Source of the DNA: Thermomicrobiales bacterium
GTDB taxonomy: Bacteria; Chloroflexota; Chloroflexia; Thermomicrobiales; UBA6265
DNA: 7,673 bases
Assembly (NCBI GenBank): GCA_020847015.1
Contig: JADLCW010000196.1
Span: forward strand, 1-7,673
Reading direction: 5' to 3'
A model generated the notes under the pieces. The model searched no databases and had not been told where the DNA came from. It saw nothing but the letters and a program-made list of their open reading frames with translations. Shown here piece after piece: positions 1-6,394 of the stretch. Numbering within the stretch: the first letter of the stretch is position 1; each line of letters begins with the position of its first letter. Position numbers and translations under genes: made by a program.

Positions 1-1919
1 ACGCGGGTGCGGCCCGTTTCGGGATCGACCTCCACGTCGGCCGCATGGCAATGGAACGACGGAGCGTTGAAGTAGGGAAAGAGCGTGCCCTTGACCGAAC
101 CCGGTTCGTATGGAGTCGGCGGGACCAGAAATGCGCCGCGACCGACGACCGGCTGCGATGCCCACATTTGCCCGGCGACGAGATCGGCGTAGGCGACGCC
201 ATGGTCTGGCGCCCCGCGCACGCTGACGCGGCCCTCGCGCACTTCCAGATCGGCCTCCGCCGCTTCCAGCAGGTCGGCTGCGCGGCGCAGCAATTCCGCG
301 CGCACCTGCTGCGCCGCATCTGCTGCCGCCCGGCCCATGTTGAACAGCGTGCGGCTGCCCTGGGCCCCCGCATCCATGGGGGTCGCATCGGTGTCGCCCC
401 AGACGATGCGGATCTTGTCCGGGGTGATGCCGAGTTCCTCGGCGACCACCTGCGCGACCCCGGCCATAACCGCGCCGGTGCCGATCTCGGTGGCTCCGGT
501 TTGGACGACGACCGTGCCATCCTCGTTCATCTGGATGCCGCAACCCGATGAGCCGGCGGTCGTCAGCCACCAGGCGCAGGCGAGTCCCTTGCCCCGCAGC
601 AGCCCCGGCGCGCTCGACTCCTCGATCCGCCCCCAGCCGATCGCCGCGGCGGCCCGCTCGACCGCGTCGCGCAACCCGACGCCGGCAAGCACCTGTCCAC
701 TGTGAGCCGTATCACCCTCTTCGAAGATGTTCCGCAGTCGGAACTCAAGGCGATCCATGCCCAGGGCACGGGCGATCTCGTCGGTGTGGGTCTCGACCGC
801 GAAGACCGTTTGCGGTCCGGTCGGACCGCGGAAGGCGCCGAACGGCATCTTGTTGGTGTAGACCGCGACGGCTTCGCAGGTGAGGTTCGCGATGCGGTAC
901 GGTCCCGGGGCGAGCAACGCGGCTACGCCGGCCAGTGTCGGGCTGCCGGTGGCGTAGGCTCCGGCATCCATGATTGTTTTGGTTTCGCGAGCGAGGATCG
1001 TTCCATCGGCAGCCAGCGCGGACCGGATATGGATCTGCATCGGGTGACGCGGGTTGCCGCTGATGAAATCTTCTTCGCGCGTGTTGACCACCCGGACCGG
1101 ACGACCGGTTTTGCGCGCGAGCACGGCGGCGTAGATCTCGACGGTCGCTTCGAGCTTGGAGCCGAAGCCGCCTCCGATAATTTCGGCGATGACCCGGATG
1201 TCGCCGTACGGCAGTCCGAGCGCCGCGTGCAGTTGATGGCGCACGCCGAACGGATGCTGGGTGCTGGAGTGGACGGTCAATCGACCCCGCGCGTCGACAT
1301 CGGCGATGGCGGCGCGGGTTTCCATGGGCGTCTGGTGAACGGAGTGAGCGGCATAGGTCCCCTCTACGACGTAGTCGGCGCGCGCGAAGGCGCTGGCGAC
1401 ATCGCCCTGCTCCAGCACGACCTGCGCGCAGACATTGCCCCGGCGGACGAGCGCGTCCGGCGCCGGATAGCTGGCGGCATTCTCGTGGACCAGCGCCGCC
1501 CCGGGCCGCAGCGCCTCGACGGGGTCGAACACGCCTGGCAGATCCTCGTAGTCGATTTCGATGAGACTCGCCGCCAGCTCGGCGATTTCCGCGCTTTCGG
1601 CCGCCACCGCGCAGATCGGCTCCCCGACGTAGCGGACCCGATCGCGGGCGAAAACGGTCTGATCTTCGATCGCCTCGCCGTAGCGGCCGGGCGCGTCGGC
1701 GGCGGTCGCGATCGCCTCGACCCCGGGCAGCGCTTCCGCCGCGCTGACATCGATCCCAACAATGCGGGCGTGCGGTCGGTCGCCGCGGACGATCTTGCCG
1801 TAGAGCATCCCCGGCAGGCGCAGATCGGTCGCGTAGCGCGCGCGCCCGGCAACCTTGTCGTCGGCGTCCAGCCGCCGCGCCCGCGTCCCGATGACGCTGG
1901 TCGCTACCGTATCGGTCAT
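1..1919 (-). CDS. Molybdenum hydroxylase large (molybdopterin-binding) subunit, CoxL/XdhB-like, C-terminus beyond window
   Basis: Catalytic subunit of a xanthine dehydrogenase/CO dehydrogenase-family hydroxylase, which binds Mo-molybdopterin and hydroxylates its substrate with oxygen from water. The frame is open from the ATG at 1919 to the window edge: 639 codons, of about 750-800 usual. Seen in order: an N-terminal a/b-hammerhead-like domain (about 10-125, with KVAGRARYATDL near 22-33), the Mo-cofactor loop GGGFGSK at 249-255, the active-site loop PFGAFRG at 359-365, TEIGTGAVMAGVAQ at 477-490 and AGAQGSRT at 517-524. The loop has no Cys as in the CO dehydrogenase AYXCSFR motif. Aligned by eye to bovine xanthine oxidase, Glu802 becomes Leu256 and Phe914 becomes Pro366. 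The catalytic Glu near the C-terminus is not visible. The start overlaps the stop of the FAD subunit (ATGA), indicating translational coupling. There is only a G-rich stretch (1929-1933) upstream. Family is certain; substrate is unknown. Confidence 0.95.
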   Translation of the reverse strand, partial: MTDTVATSVIGTRARRLDADDKVAGRARYATDLRLPGMLYGKIVRGDRPHARIVGIDVSAAEALPGVEAIATAADAPGRYGEAIEDQTVFARDRVRYVGEPICAVAAESAEIAELAASLIEIDYEDLPGVFDPVEALRPGAALVHENAASYPAPDALVRRGNVCAQVVLEQGDVASAFARADYVVEGTYAAHSVHQTPMETRAAIADVDARGRLTVHSSTQHPFGVRHQLHAALGLPYGDIRVIAEIIGGGFGSKLEATVEIYAAVLARKTGRPVRVVNTREEDFISGNPRHPMQIHIRSALAADGTILARETKTIMDAGAYATGSPTLAGVAALLAPGPYRIANLTCEAVAVYTNKMPFGAFRGPTGPQTVFAVETHTDEIARALGMDRLEFRLRNIFEEGDTAHSGQVLAGVGLRDAVERAAAAIGWGRIEESSAPGLLRGKGLACAWWLTTAGSSGCGIQMNEDGTVVVQTGATEIGTGAVMAGVAQVVAEELGITPDKIRIVWGDTDATPMDAGAQGSRTLFNMGRAAADAAQQVRAELLRRAADLLEAAEADLEVREGRVSVRGAPDHGVAYADLVAGQMWASQPVVGRGAFLVPPTPYEPGSVKGTLFPYFNAPSFHCHAADVEVDPETGRTR

Positions 1920-2836
1920 GCCGCATTGCCCCCATCGATGCGACGCAGCGCGACCTGGGCGGCGCGGCGCACGAAGACCTCGACCATTTCTCGCCGGTAC
2001 CACTCGCTTGCTTCGGTATCGGAGAGCGGCGCGCACTCGTGCGCTGCCGCTCGCGCGGCGGCCGCCAGTCGCTCGTCCGTCAGCGGGGCGCCGCGCAGCA
2101 CGGCCTCGGCCTCCGTGGCGCGTAGCGGAGTCGTGCCGGCCCCAACCAGCCCGATGCGAACGTCGGCGCACGTCGCGCCATCTTCGGCCAGCGTGGCGCC
2201 GAACCCGACCCCGACCAGCGCCGTATCGACCCCGCGCAGACGATATTTCAGATAGGCGACGCCGGAGCGCGGCGCGGGCGGCGGCACATGGATGGCGACG
2301 AGGAGTTCATCCGCCTCGATCGCCGGATCCATGTAGTCGCGGAACAGATCCTCCACCGGGAGACGACGACTGCCGCCCGCCCGCGCGATCTCGACGTCCG
2401 CCCCGAGCGCGATCAGCGCCGCGGGTGGATCGCCGGTGGGATCGGCGTGGCACAGATTGCCGCCGAGAGTGCCTTGCCGGCGCACGGGTGGCGAGGCGAT
2501 GACCGCGGCGGCATCGGCCAGCGCCGGGAAGCGCGCTTGCACGAGCGGCGAGGTCTCCAGCGTGTGCTGCGTGACCATCGCCCCGACGGTCAGCCCGCCG
2601 TCCGGGGTCGCTTCCAGACGCCGCAGCTCGGCGATGCCCCGCAATCCGATCAGATGACTCGGCGCCAGCAGCCCCTGCCGCAGAAACACGAGGAGCGACT
2701 GCCCGCCGGCGAGCACTTTTGCCTCGTCCCCGTGCTCCGCCAGCAAGGCCAGCGCGTCGTCGAGGCTGGTCGGCCCAAGATAGGCCGCAGGCTGGATCGG
2801 TTCATCGAACCCGAATGCGTCGTCCACCTCCGCCAC
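1916..2836 (-). CDS. Molybdenum hydroxylase FAD-binding medium subunit (CoxM-like)
   Basis: This 306-aa subunit carries FAD and passes electrons from the 2Fe-2S small subunit to the acceptor. The two FAD-binding signatures of the family are visible: AGGQSLL at 43-49 and TLGGNLCHADPTGDPPAAL at 123-141. The C-terminal CODH-flavoprotein domain follows from about 195 (KYRLRGVDTALVGVG, then GLVGAGTTPLRA at 229-240). Length is typical (270-300 aa), with an N-terminus about 10 residues longer than usual. The start is GTG (2834-2836), chosen because AAGGAGGG lies 6 nt upstream and no ATG occurs in a suitable place; a second in-frame GTG is codon 4. It begins 16 nt after the CoxG-like gene, and its TGA overlaps the large-subunit ATG. 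It is the partner of the neighbouring S and L subunits. Confidence 0.95.
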   Translation of the reverse strand: MAEVDDAFGFDEPIQPAAYLGPTSLDDALALLAEHGDEAKVLAGGQSLLVFLRQGLLAPSHLIGLRGIAELRRLEATPDGGLTVGAMVTQHTLETSPLVQARFPALADAAAVIASPPVRRQGTLGGNLCHADPTGDPPAALIALGADVEIARAGGSRRLPVEDLFRDYMDPAIEADELLVAIHVPPPAPRSGVAYLKYRLRGVDTALVGVGFGATLAEDGATCADVRIGLVGAGTTPLRATEAEAVLRGAPLTDERLAAAARAAAHECAPLSDTEASEWYRREMVEVFVRRAAQVALRRIDGGNAA

Positions 2837-2842
2837 CGGTCG

Positions 2843-2850
2843 CCCTCCTT
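2843..2850 (-). promoter_or_regulatory. Ribosome binding site deciding the GTG start of the FAD subunit
   Basis: AAGGAGGG on the minus strand, 6 nt before the GTG at 2836. It is the strongest Shine-Dalgarno match in the window and is what makes the GTG the best start for the medium subunit. Confidence 0.8.
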
Positions 2851-2852
2851 CC

Positions 2853-3296
2853 CTAGGTCAGCCGCGCCCGGGCGCAGGCGACGAAATCATCGAACATGGC
2901 ATCGGCGCGCTTGGCGATCATGCCGTGTCCGTATTGGCCGATCTTGCCGAGGACGTCCACATCCGTGACGATGCGCACGCTGGTTTCGCCGGCGGCTTCG
3001 GTCATCGTCATGTCCATGCGCGCCTTGACCCCGCCGCCGATGCGCCCATCCCGTCCGCTGACCTCCACCGCCCCGGAATGGGTCGCCTCATTCAGATCGA
3101 GCACGACGATTTTGCAGCCGAAGTTGGCCGTGACCGGCCCGATTTTGGTTTTGACGACGGCGTCGTAGCTGTTATCGCCGGTTTGCGTGACATTGGAGGC
3201 GCCGGGGATGCACGCGGCCATGGTCGGCACATCCAAGAGGAAAGCCCAAACCCGATCGGCCGGGACCGCCACCTGAAATTCCTGCTCCAGTCGCAT
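2853..3296 (-). CDS. CoxG-like SRPBCC-domain protein (CO dehydrogenase subunit G family)
   Basis: A 147-aa protein of the CoxG/SRPBCC (START-like) family. In Oligotropha, CoxG helps recruit CO dehydrogenase to the cytoplasmic membrane; homologues accompany many molybdenum hydroxylases. Family signs are the opening MRLEQEFQVAVPADRVWAFL, the CIPG element at 29-32, KIGPV at 51-55 and the closing segment around LGKIGQYGHGMIAKRADAMF (116-135) that forms the long C-terminal helix. The protein stops right after the domain, so the longer hydrophobic C-terminal tail of full-length CoxG is absent. The ATG at 3296 was chosen over longer in-frame starts inside the small-subunit gene because the homology begins there and GGAGGA (3306-3311) lies 9 nt upstream. 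It starts 5 nt after the small-subunit stop and ends 16 nt before the FAD subunit. Confidence 0.9.
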   Translation of the reverse strand: MRLEQEFQVAVPADRVWAFLLDVPTMAACIPGASNVTQTGDNSYDAVVKTKIGPVTANFGCKIVVLDLNEATHSGAVEVSGRDGRIGGGVKARMDMTMTEAAGETSVRIVTDVDVLGKIGQYGHGMIAKRADAMFDDFVACARARLT

Positions 3297-3301
3297 TCCG
3301 C

Positions 3302-3763
3302 TTATTCCTCCGCGGCCGTGAGAACCGATTCCACGATTTTCGCGTAGCCCGTGCAGCGGCACAGATTGCCGCTCAACGCTCGCCGCACCTCGGCTTCTGT
3401 CGGGTGGGGCTGCTCGTCGAGCAGCGCCCGCGCCGAGAGAATCATGCCCGGTGTGCAAAAGCCGCATTGCACCCCGCCGCGATCGGCAAACGCCTGTTGG
3501 AGCGGATCCTGGACGCCGTCGCGGGTGAGACCCTCGATGGTGGTGATGGCGCGCCCCTGAGTTTCGATGGCGAGCGTCAGACAGGAGAAAACCGGTTCGC
3601 CGTCGAGCAGCACCGTGCAGGCTCCGCATTCCCCCATGCCGCAGGCATATTTCGTTCCGGTAAGCGCCAGGTCGTCACGCAGCACGTCGATCAGATAGGC
3701 GTCCGGCCGGGCGGTCACGCGCCGGTCCTTGCCGTTCACCGTAAGTTTCATGCGCTGGTTCAT
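3302..3763 (-). CDS. Molybdenum hydroxylase 2Fe-2S small subunit (CoxS-like)
   Basis: A 153-aa subunit with two 2Fe-2S clusters that relays electrons from the Mo site to FAD. The N-terminal plant-ferredoxin-type cluster uses C41, C46, C49 and C61 (CGMGECGACTVLLDG, 41-55). The C-terminal four-helix [2Fe-2S]_2 domain uses C100, C103, C135 and C137 (QCGFCTPGMILSARALL 99-115; LSGNLCRCTGY 130-140). All eight cysteines are present. Gln99, next to C100, is the residue that in this family contacts the molybdopterin dinucleotide. Length is typical of the small subunit alone, with no fusion. The ATG at 3763 is preceded by GGAGGGG with a 3-nt spacer, so the alternative ATG at codon 5 (3751, MKLTVNG) is also reasonable given its better spacing. 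It follows the DUF917 gene after 36 nt. Confidence 0.97.
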   Translation of the reverse strand: MNQRMKLTVNGKDRRVTARPDAYLIDVLRDDLALTGTKYACGMGECGACTVLLDGEPVFSCLTLAIETQGRAITTIEGLTRDGVQDPLQQAFADRGGVQCGFCTPGMILSARALLDEQPHPTEAEVRRALSGNLCRCTGYAKIVESVLTAAEE

Positions 3764-3766
3764 GCA

Positions 3767-3773
3767 CCCCTCC
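3767..3773 (-). promoter_or_regulatory. Ribosome binding site of the 2Fe-2S subunit
   Basis: GGAGGGG on the minus strand, 3 nt before the ATG at 3763 and 15 nt before the in-frame ATG at 3751. The two spacings are respectively short and long, so the exact start stays open by four codons. It partly overlaps a 10-bp palindrome, CTCCGCGGAG (3770-3779). Confidence 0.6.
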
Positions 3774-3799
3774 GCGGAGTCGGTCCGGAGCCGGTGGAA

Positions 3800-4945
3800 T
3801 CAGTGTTGGGCCGCGAGCAGCAAGTCCTCCGTCGGGCGCCAGACCACATCTGGCCGCCCAAAGGTGGCTGGGCTGAAGGCGGCGCGCCCGGTCGCGGAGG
3901 CCGCGGCATCCCGAAGACGCGGATGACACGGAACCGTCACCAGGGCGAGCGGCAGCCCCTCCGTCAGTTCGGTGCTGAGAATGCCGCGGCCGGTCGTCGG
4001 ATCGAGCATCAGCACGAGATCCGGAAAAATAGCCGCCAGCCGGTCGTCGAGCGTCAGCAGCATCGTCTCGTTCTGGATCGTGAGCCGAGCGGCGCCGTCG
4101 TTCCGATCGTCGACGAGATCGACATCCGTTGCATAAAACCCTTCGTCCTCGCGCTCGGCGAGGGTGGCCACACGACCGGTGAAGGCGCTTCGACCACCAA
4201 GCTGTTCGGCGACGGCCGCCACCGGGTCGACTCCGGTCGCGCGCGCCTCCGCCAAGGCGCGGCCGAGCCGCAGCGCGCCGCTGATGGTGCGGGGGATGAC
4301 CGCCTCCTTGAGCTGGCGGCCGCTCATCGGATAGTGGTTGTTCGCGCCGAGACCACCCCCCAGCGACAGCGCTCGCCGCCCGATCTGGTCCGGATAGGTC
4401 GGATCGCTCGCCTGCTGGACGACGAGCACGTTGCCGGCATGGTCGACCAGCGGCATGGGGGTCAGCGAGATGCCGTGACCGATGAACGACGACATCTGCG
4501 TTTCCGGAGCCGAGCGACCCAACCCATCGCCGTCCACCGTGGCGAGGCCGAGGCGGGCGGCCGCCGAGAGAATCACCGGGGTATTGAGCGCGCCGATCTC
4601 GAAGGGCACGAGGTGATCGACCGTGCGACCGAGCAGACCTTCCATCACCCGGACGGCGTCCAGCAGCTCGAATCGCTCCTCCCAGCCAGCCACGAGATCG
4701 GCGAACCCGAGTCGGTCCAGCACGCTGGTCGAACCCATGTAGCCGCCGCTGACCACGGTCGCCTCGTCGTCGACGGCATCGGGGTCGATCAATTCGATAA
4801 CCCGACCGCGCGCGAGGTCGTTGCGCAGAATCTCGCGCCCGAAGGCCGGGGAGCCGCCGCCGCCCGTGCCCATGATCGTCATCCCATCGAGCAGCGGTTC
4901 GATATCGTCCGTCGTCAGGCGGTAGCCAATCGCGTTGTCGGTCAT
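3800..4945 (-). CDS. DUF917 / S-methyl-thiohydantoin desulfurase-like protein
   Basis: A 381-aa protein of the DUF917 family, whose two Pfam halves are now named after S-methyl-thiohydantoin desulfurase. Members often sit beside hydantoinases, oxoprolinases and permeases. Visible hallmarks are the glycine-rich GTGGGGSP at 26-33, VVSGGYMGS at 64-72, PFEIGALNT at 114-122, the DGDGLGRSAPETQM stretch at 138-151 (usual form: GRAFPE), a second domain from about 165, QNETMLL at 291-297 and FPDLVLMLDPTTGRGI at 307-322. Length matches the family (about 360-380). The ATG at 4945 is 15 nt after the upstream stop. The only Shine-Dalgarno-like GAGGA (4958-4962) is 12 nt away, so coupling to the upstream gene is likely. 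The family call is from memory of its motifs. The actual reaction here is not shown, and the enzyme could act on another cyclic amide or thioamide. Confidence 0.85.
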   Translation of the reverse strand: MTDNAIGYRLTTDDIEPLLDGMTIMGTGGGGSPAFGREILRNDLARGRVIELIDPDAVDDEATVVSGGYMGSTSVLDRLGFADLVAGWEERFELLDAVRVMEGLLGRTVDHLVPFEIGALNTPVILSAAARLGLATVDGDGLGRSAPETQMSSFIGHGISLTPMPLVDHAGNVLVVQQASDPTYPDQIGRRALSLGGGLGANNHYPMSGRQLKEAVIPRTISGALRLGRALAEARATGVDPVAAVAEQLGGRSAFTGRVATLAEREDEGFYATDVDLVDDRNDGAARLTIQNETMLLTLDDRLAAIFPDLVLMLDPTTGRGILSTELTEGLPLALVTVPCHPRLRDAAASATGRAAFSPATFGRPDVVWRPTEDLLLAAQH

Positions 4946-4960
4946 GCTCGTGTCAAATCC

Positions 4961-5245
4961 TCATAACTCGGCGACGACGCTTGCCTGGATGCCGTCGGTC
5001 AGCGTCAACAATTCATCGATCAGCGCCGCGCCCTCGTCGCCGGCGCGCTCTGGCCAGCCATCGATATCGGCAAAGCGTTCCATCTCCGTCGCCAGCCAGA
5101 ACTGGCGCGATCCCAGCGACGCCTGGGTGACGAAAACCCGCACGCCGAACCCGCGCCCTCGAAAATACGGGAGAAACCGATCGCGCAGAAACGCTTCCAG
5201 ATCCCCGGGCGCGTCCCGCGCGCTGAACCCCTCAACGTGCCACAT
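4961..5245 (-). CDS. Small dimeric alpha/beta-barrel-like (ABM/NIPSNAP-type) protein
   Basis: A 94-aa cytoplasmic protein with no signal peptide and no membrane segment. I do not recognise a specific family. The pattern is an N-terminal amphipathic helix (about 12-28, DLEAFLRDRFLPYFRGR), then a strand-rich part (GFGVRVFVTQASL, about 30-42; RQFWLATEMER, about 45-55), then a W-P loop and a final helix with a C-terminal strand. This resembles ferredoxin-like dimeric alpha/beta-barrel proteins such as ABM monooxygenases and NIPSNAP/EthD-like proteins, many of which act on small aromatic or heterocyclic compounds. The start at 5245 is preferred over a longer in-frame ATG at 5341, because the extension would lie inside the neighbouring gene and reads as out-of-frame low-complexity Ser/Pro/Arg. 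It overlaps the luciferase-like gene by 14 nt and has only a weak GGAAA upstream, so its translation is probably coupled. It could be an accessory enzyme for the same pathway. Confidence 0.75.
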   Translation of the reverse strand: MWHVEGFSARDAPGDLEAFLRDRFLPYFRGRGFGVRVFVTQASLGSRQFWLATEMERFADIDGWPERAGDEGAALIDELLTLTDGIQASVVAEL

Positions 5246-6278
5246 AGGCGTTTCCGCGCACGAGGGGCAGGACTTCCCGGGCGATCCGCTCGATGACGGT
5301 TTCGGCCCGAGCCGAGGGGAACGGGAAAAACGCGATCTCATCGGCCCCGGCTTCGATCAGACGCCCGATGGCGGCCGCGCATTCGCCGGGCGTTCCGGCG
5401 ATGGACACCCGCGCCACCATGTCGTCGTCCACCAGCTCGGCCGGGATGCGCGATTCCTCGCGGTAGACGCGGCCCATCTCGAGCATCCGCTCGTCGGGAA
5501 TGCCGGCCTGGATCGACAGCGTGTTTGGTTTCCCGCTCGCGCCCAGGTACTCGGCGATCGGCATGCGCACGGCGTCGCGCGCGGCGGCGCCATCGTCGTC
5601 GACGGCGGTGATGGCGTAGACCACCAGCCGATGCGCCGCCGGATCGCGGCCGCTGCGCTCACAGCCGGCGGTGATGTTTTCCCGCGCGAATCGCAGATAG
5701 GCCGGCCCGGCCAGCACGGAGATGACGGAGCCATCGGCGATCTCGCCGCTCAGTTGCAGCGCCTTCGGACCTTCCGCACCGAGGTAGATCGGCATCTGCG
5801 GCCGCGGCGGCGCAAACCCCAACCGAACGTTGTCGAGTTGGTAGTACCGCCCGTCGTGGTTGCACGCTTCACCGGCGAACAACGCGCGGGTGATGGAAAC
5901 GGCCTCCCGCATCGCCGTCAGCGGACTGCGATAGTCGAGGCGCATTTGGTTCATCCAGAAGCGGACGCCGGCTCCGTAGCCGAGCAGCACTCGCCCGCCG
6001 GAGATGTGATCGAGCGCCGCGACTTCCATCACGGTCAGCGCCGGGTGGCGCGTCAGCGGCGTGAGCACACCGAGTCCCACCTGCACGCGCCGGGTCCGCT
6101 CGGCGACGGCGGCGGCGGTGGCGATGCCGCCCTGATAAAAATAGTCCTCTCCCAACCAACAGGTGTCGAATCCCAGGTCGTCCGCCAGCACCGCGCCGCC
6201 GAGCGCACGATCCAGCGGAAAATTCCCGCTGAAGAGCACGCCGTACGCGATATCGTGCCGTTTCGTCTGTTCCGTCAT
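5232..6278 (-). CDS. LLM-class (luciferase-like) flavin- or F420-dependent oxidoreductase
   Basis: A 348-aa cytoplasmic TIM-barrel enzyme of the bacterial luciferase-like superfamily, which uses reduced FMN or F420 for oxygenation or hydride transfer on small organic substrates. Family signs are LADDLGFDTCWLGEDYF at 31-47, VGLGVLTPLTRHP at 67-79, ALDHISGGRVLLGYGAG at 88-104, PPRPQMPIYLGAEGPKAL at 157-174 and the C-terminal AGTPGECAAAIGRLIEAGAD at 294-313, which is the substrate/cofactor end of the barrel. The length is usual for the stand-alone form. Whether the cofactor is FMN or F420 cannot be read from motifs I can trust; the overall layout resembles methylene-H4MPT reductase-like members. 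The ATG at 6278 has GGGAG (6282-6286) 3 nt and GAGGT (6289-6293) 10 nt upstream. It is the first gene of the compact 6278-to-1 run and overlaps the next gene by 14 nt. Confidence 0.92.
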   Translation of the reverse strand: MTEQTKRHDIAYGVLFSGNFPLDRALGGAVLADDLGFDTCWLGEDYFYQGGIATAAAVAERTRRVQVGLGVLTPLTRHPALTVMEVAALDHISGGRVLLGYGAGVRFWMNQMRLDYRSPLTAMREAVSITRALFAGEACNHDGRYYQLDNVRLGFAPPRPQMPIYLGAEGPKALQLSGEIADGSVISVLAGPAYLRFARENITAGCERSGRDPAAHRLVVYAITAVDDDGAAARDAVRMPIAEYLGASGKPNTLSIQAGIPDERMLEMGRVYREESRIPAELVDDDMVARVSIAGTPGECAAAIGRLIEAGADEIAFFPFPSARAETVIERIAREVLPLVRGNAYVAR

Positions 6279-6310
6279 GCGCTCCCGGACCTCGAGTGTT
6301 CCACGATGCG

Positions 6311-6342
6311 CCCGGCAGGCAAAGACGCCTTAGCCTGCCGGG
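6311..6342 (-). terminator. Intercistronic stem-loop: weak terminator or mRNA 3'-end stabiliser
   Basis: Perfect 10-bp inverted repeat, CCCGGCAGGC (6311-6320) and GCCTGCCGGG (6333-6342), with a 12-nt loop, lying 52 nt after the stop of the solute-binding protein. No T-tract follows on either strand, so it is not a classical intrinsic terminator. Such hairpins after a binding-protein gene commonly stabilise that part of the message and let it be made in excess over its neighbours. That role is inferred; the repeat itself is seen. Confidence 0.5.
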
Positions 6343-6358
6343 TCGCCATGACCGCTGC

Positions 6359-6379
6359 GCGGGCGCCGAACCCGCCCGC
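6359..6379 (-). repeat. Short GC-rich inverted repeat after the solute-binding protein stop
   Basis: GCGGGC (6359-6364) can pair with GCCCGC (6374-6379) around a 9-nt loop, 15 nt beyond the stop codon of the solute-binding protein. It is short and in GC-rich DNA, so it may be chance. Confidence 0.3.
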
Positions 6380-6394
6380 CGAACAGAGGGCTGG

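Larger units (their letters stand above)
6279..6394 (-). other. Spacer between the solute-binding protein and the catabolic gene run
   Basis: This 116-bp stretch is the only gap above 40 nt in the window. It holds two inverted repeats (described separately) and the ribosome binding site of the next gene. I see no convincing -35/-10 pair on the minus strand, so the downstream genes may be read through from the transporter or from a promoter I cannot recognise. Confidence 0.6.

Noticed and set aside
1..1919. Naming the enzyme an aerobic carbon monoxide dehydrogenase
   Set aside because: The AYXCSFR loop with its Cu-binding Cys is absent from the large subunit.
745..1935. 396-codon minus-strand open frame
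   Set aside because: It is out of frame with the large subunit, which is read through in the frame starting at 1919 with all family motifs. The alternative product is Arg-rich and featureless.
702..2255. 517-codon plus-strand open frame
   Set aside because: Antisense to the large and FAD subunit genes. Its translation has no recognisable domain and is rich in Arg, Gly, Asp and Ala, as expected from GC-rich codon use of the opposite strand.
3404..4966. 520-codon plus-strand open frame
   Set aside because: Antisense shadow of the DUF917 and 2Fe-2S genes, both of which have clear family motifs on the minus strand.
6311..6342. Classical Rho-independent terminator
   Set aside because: The stem is strong, but no T-tract follows it on either strand; kept only as a weak terminator or stabilising hairpin.
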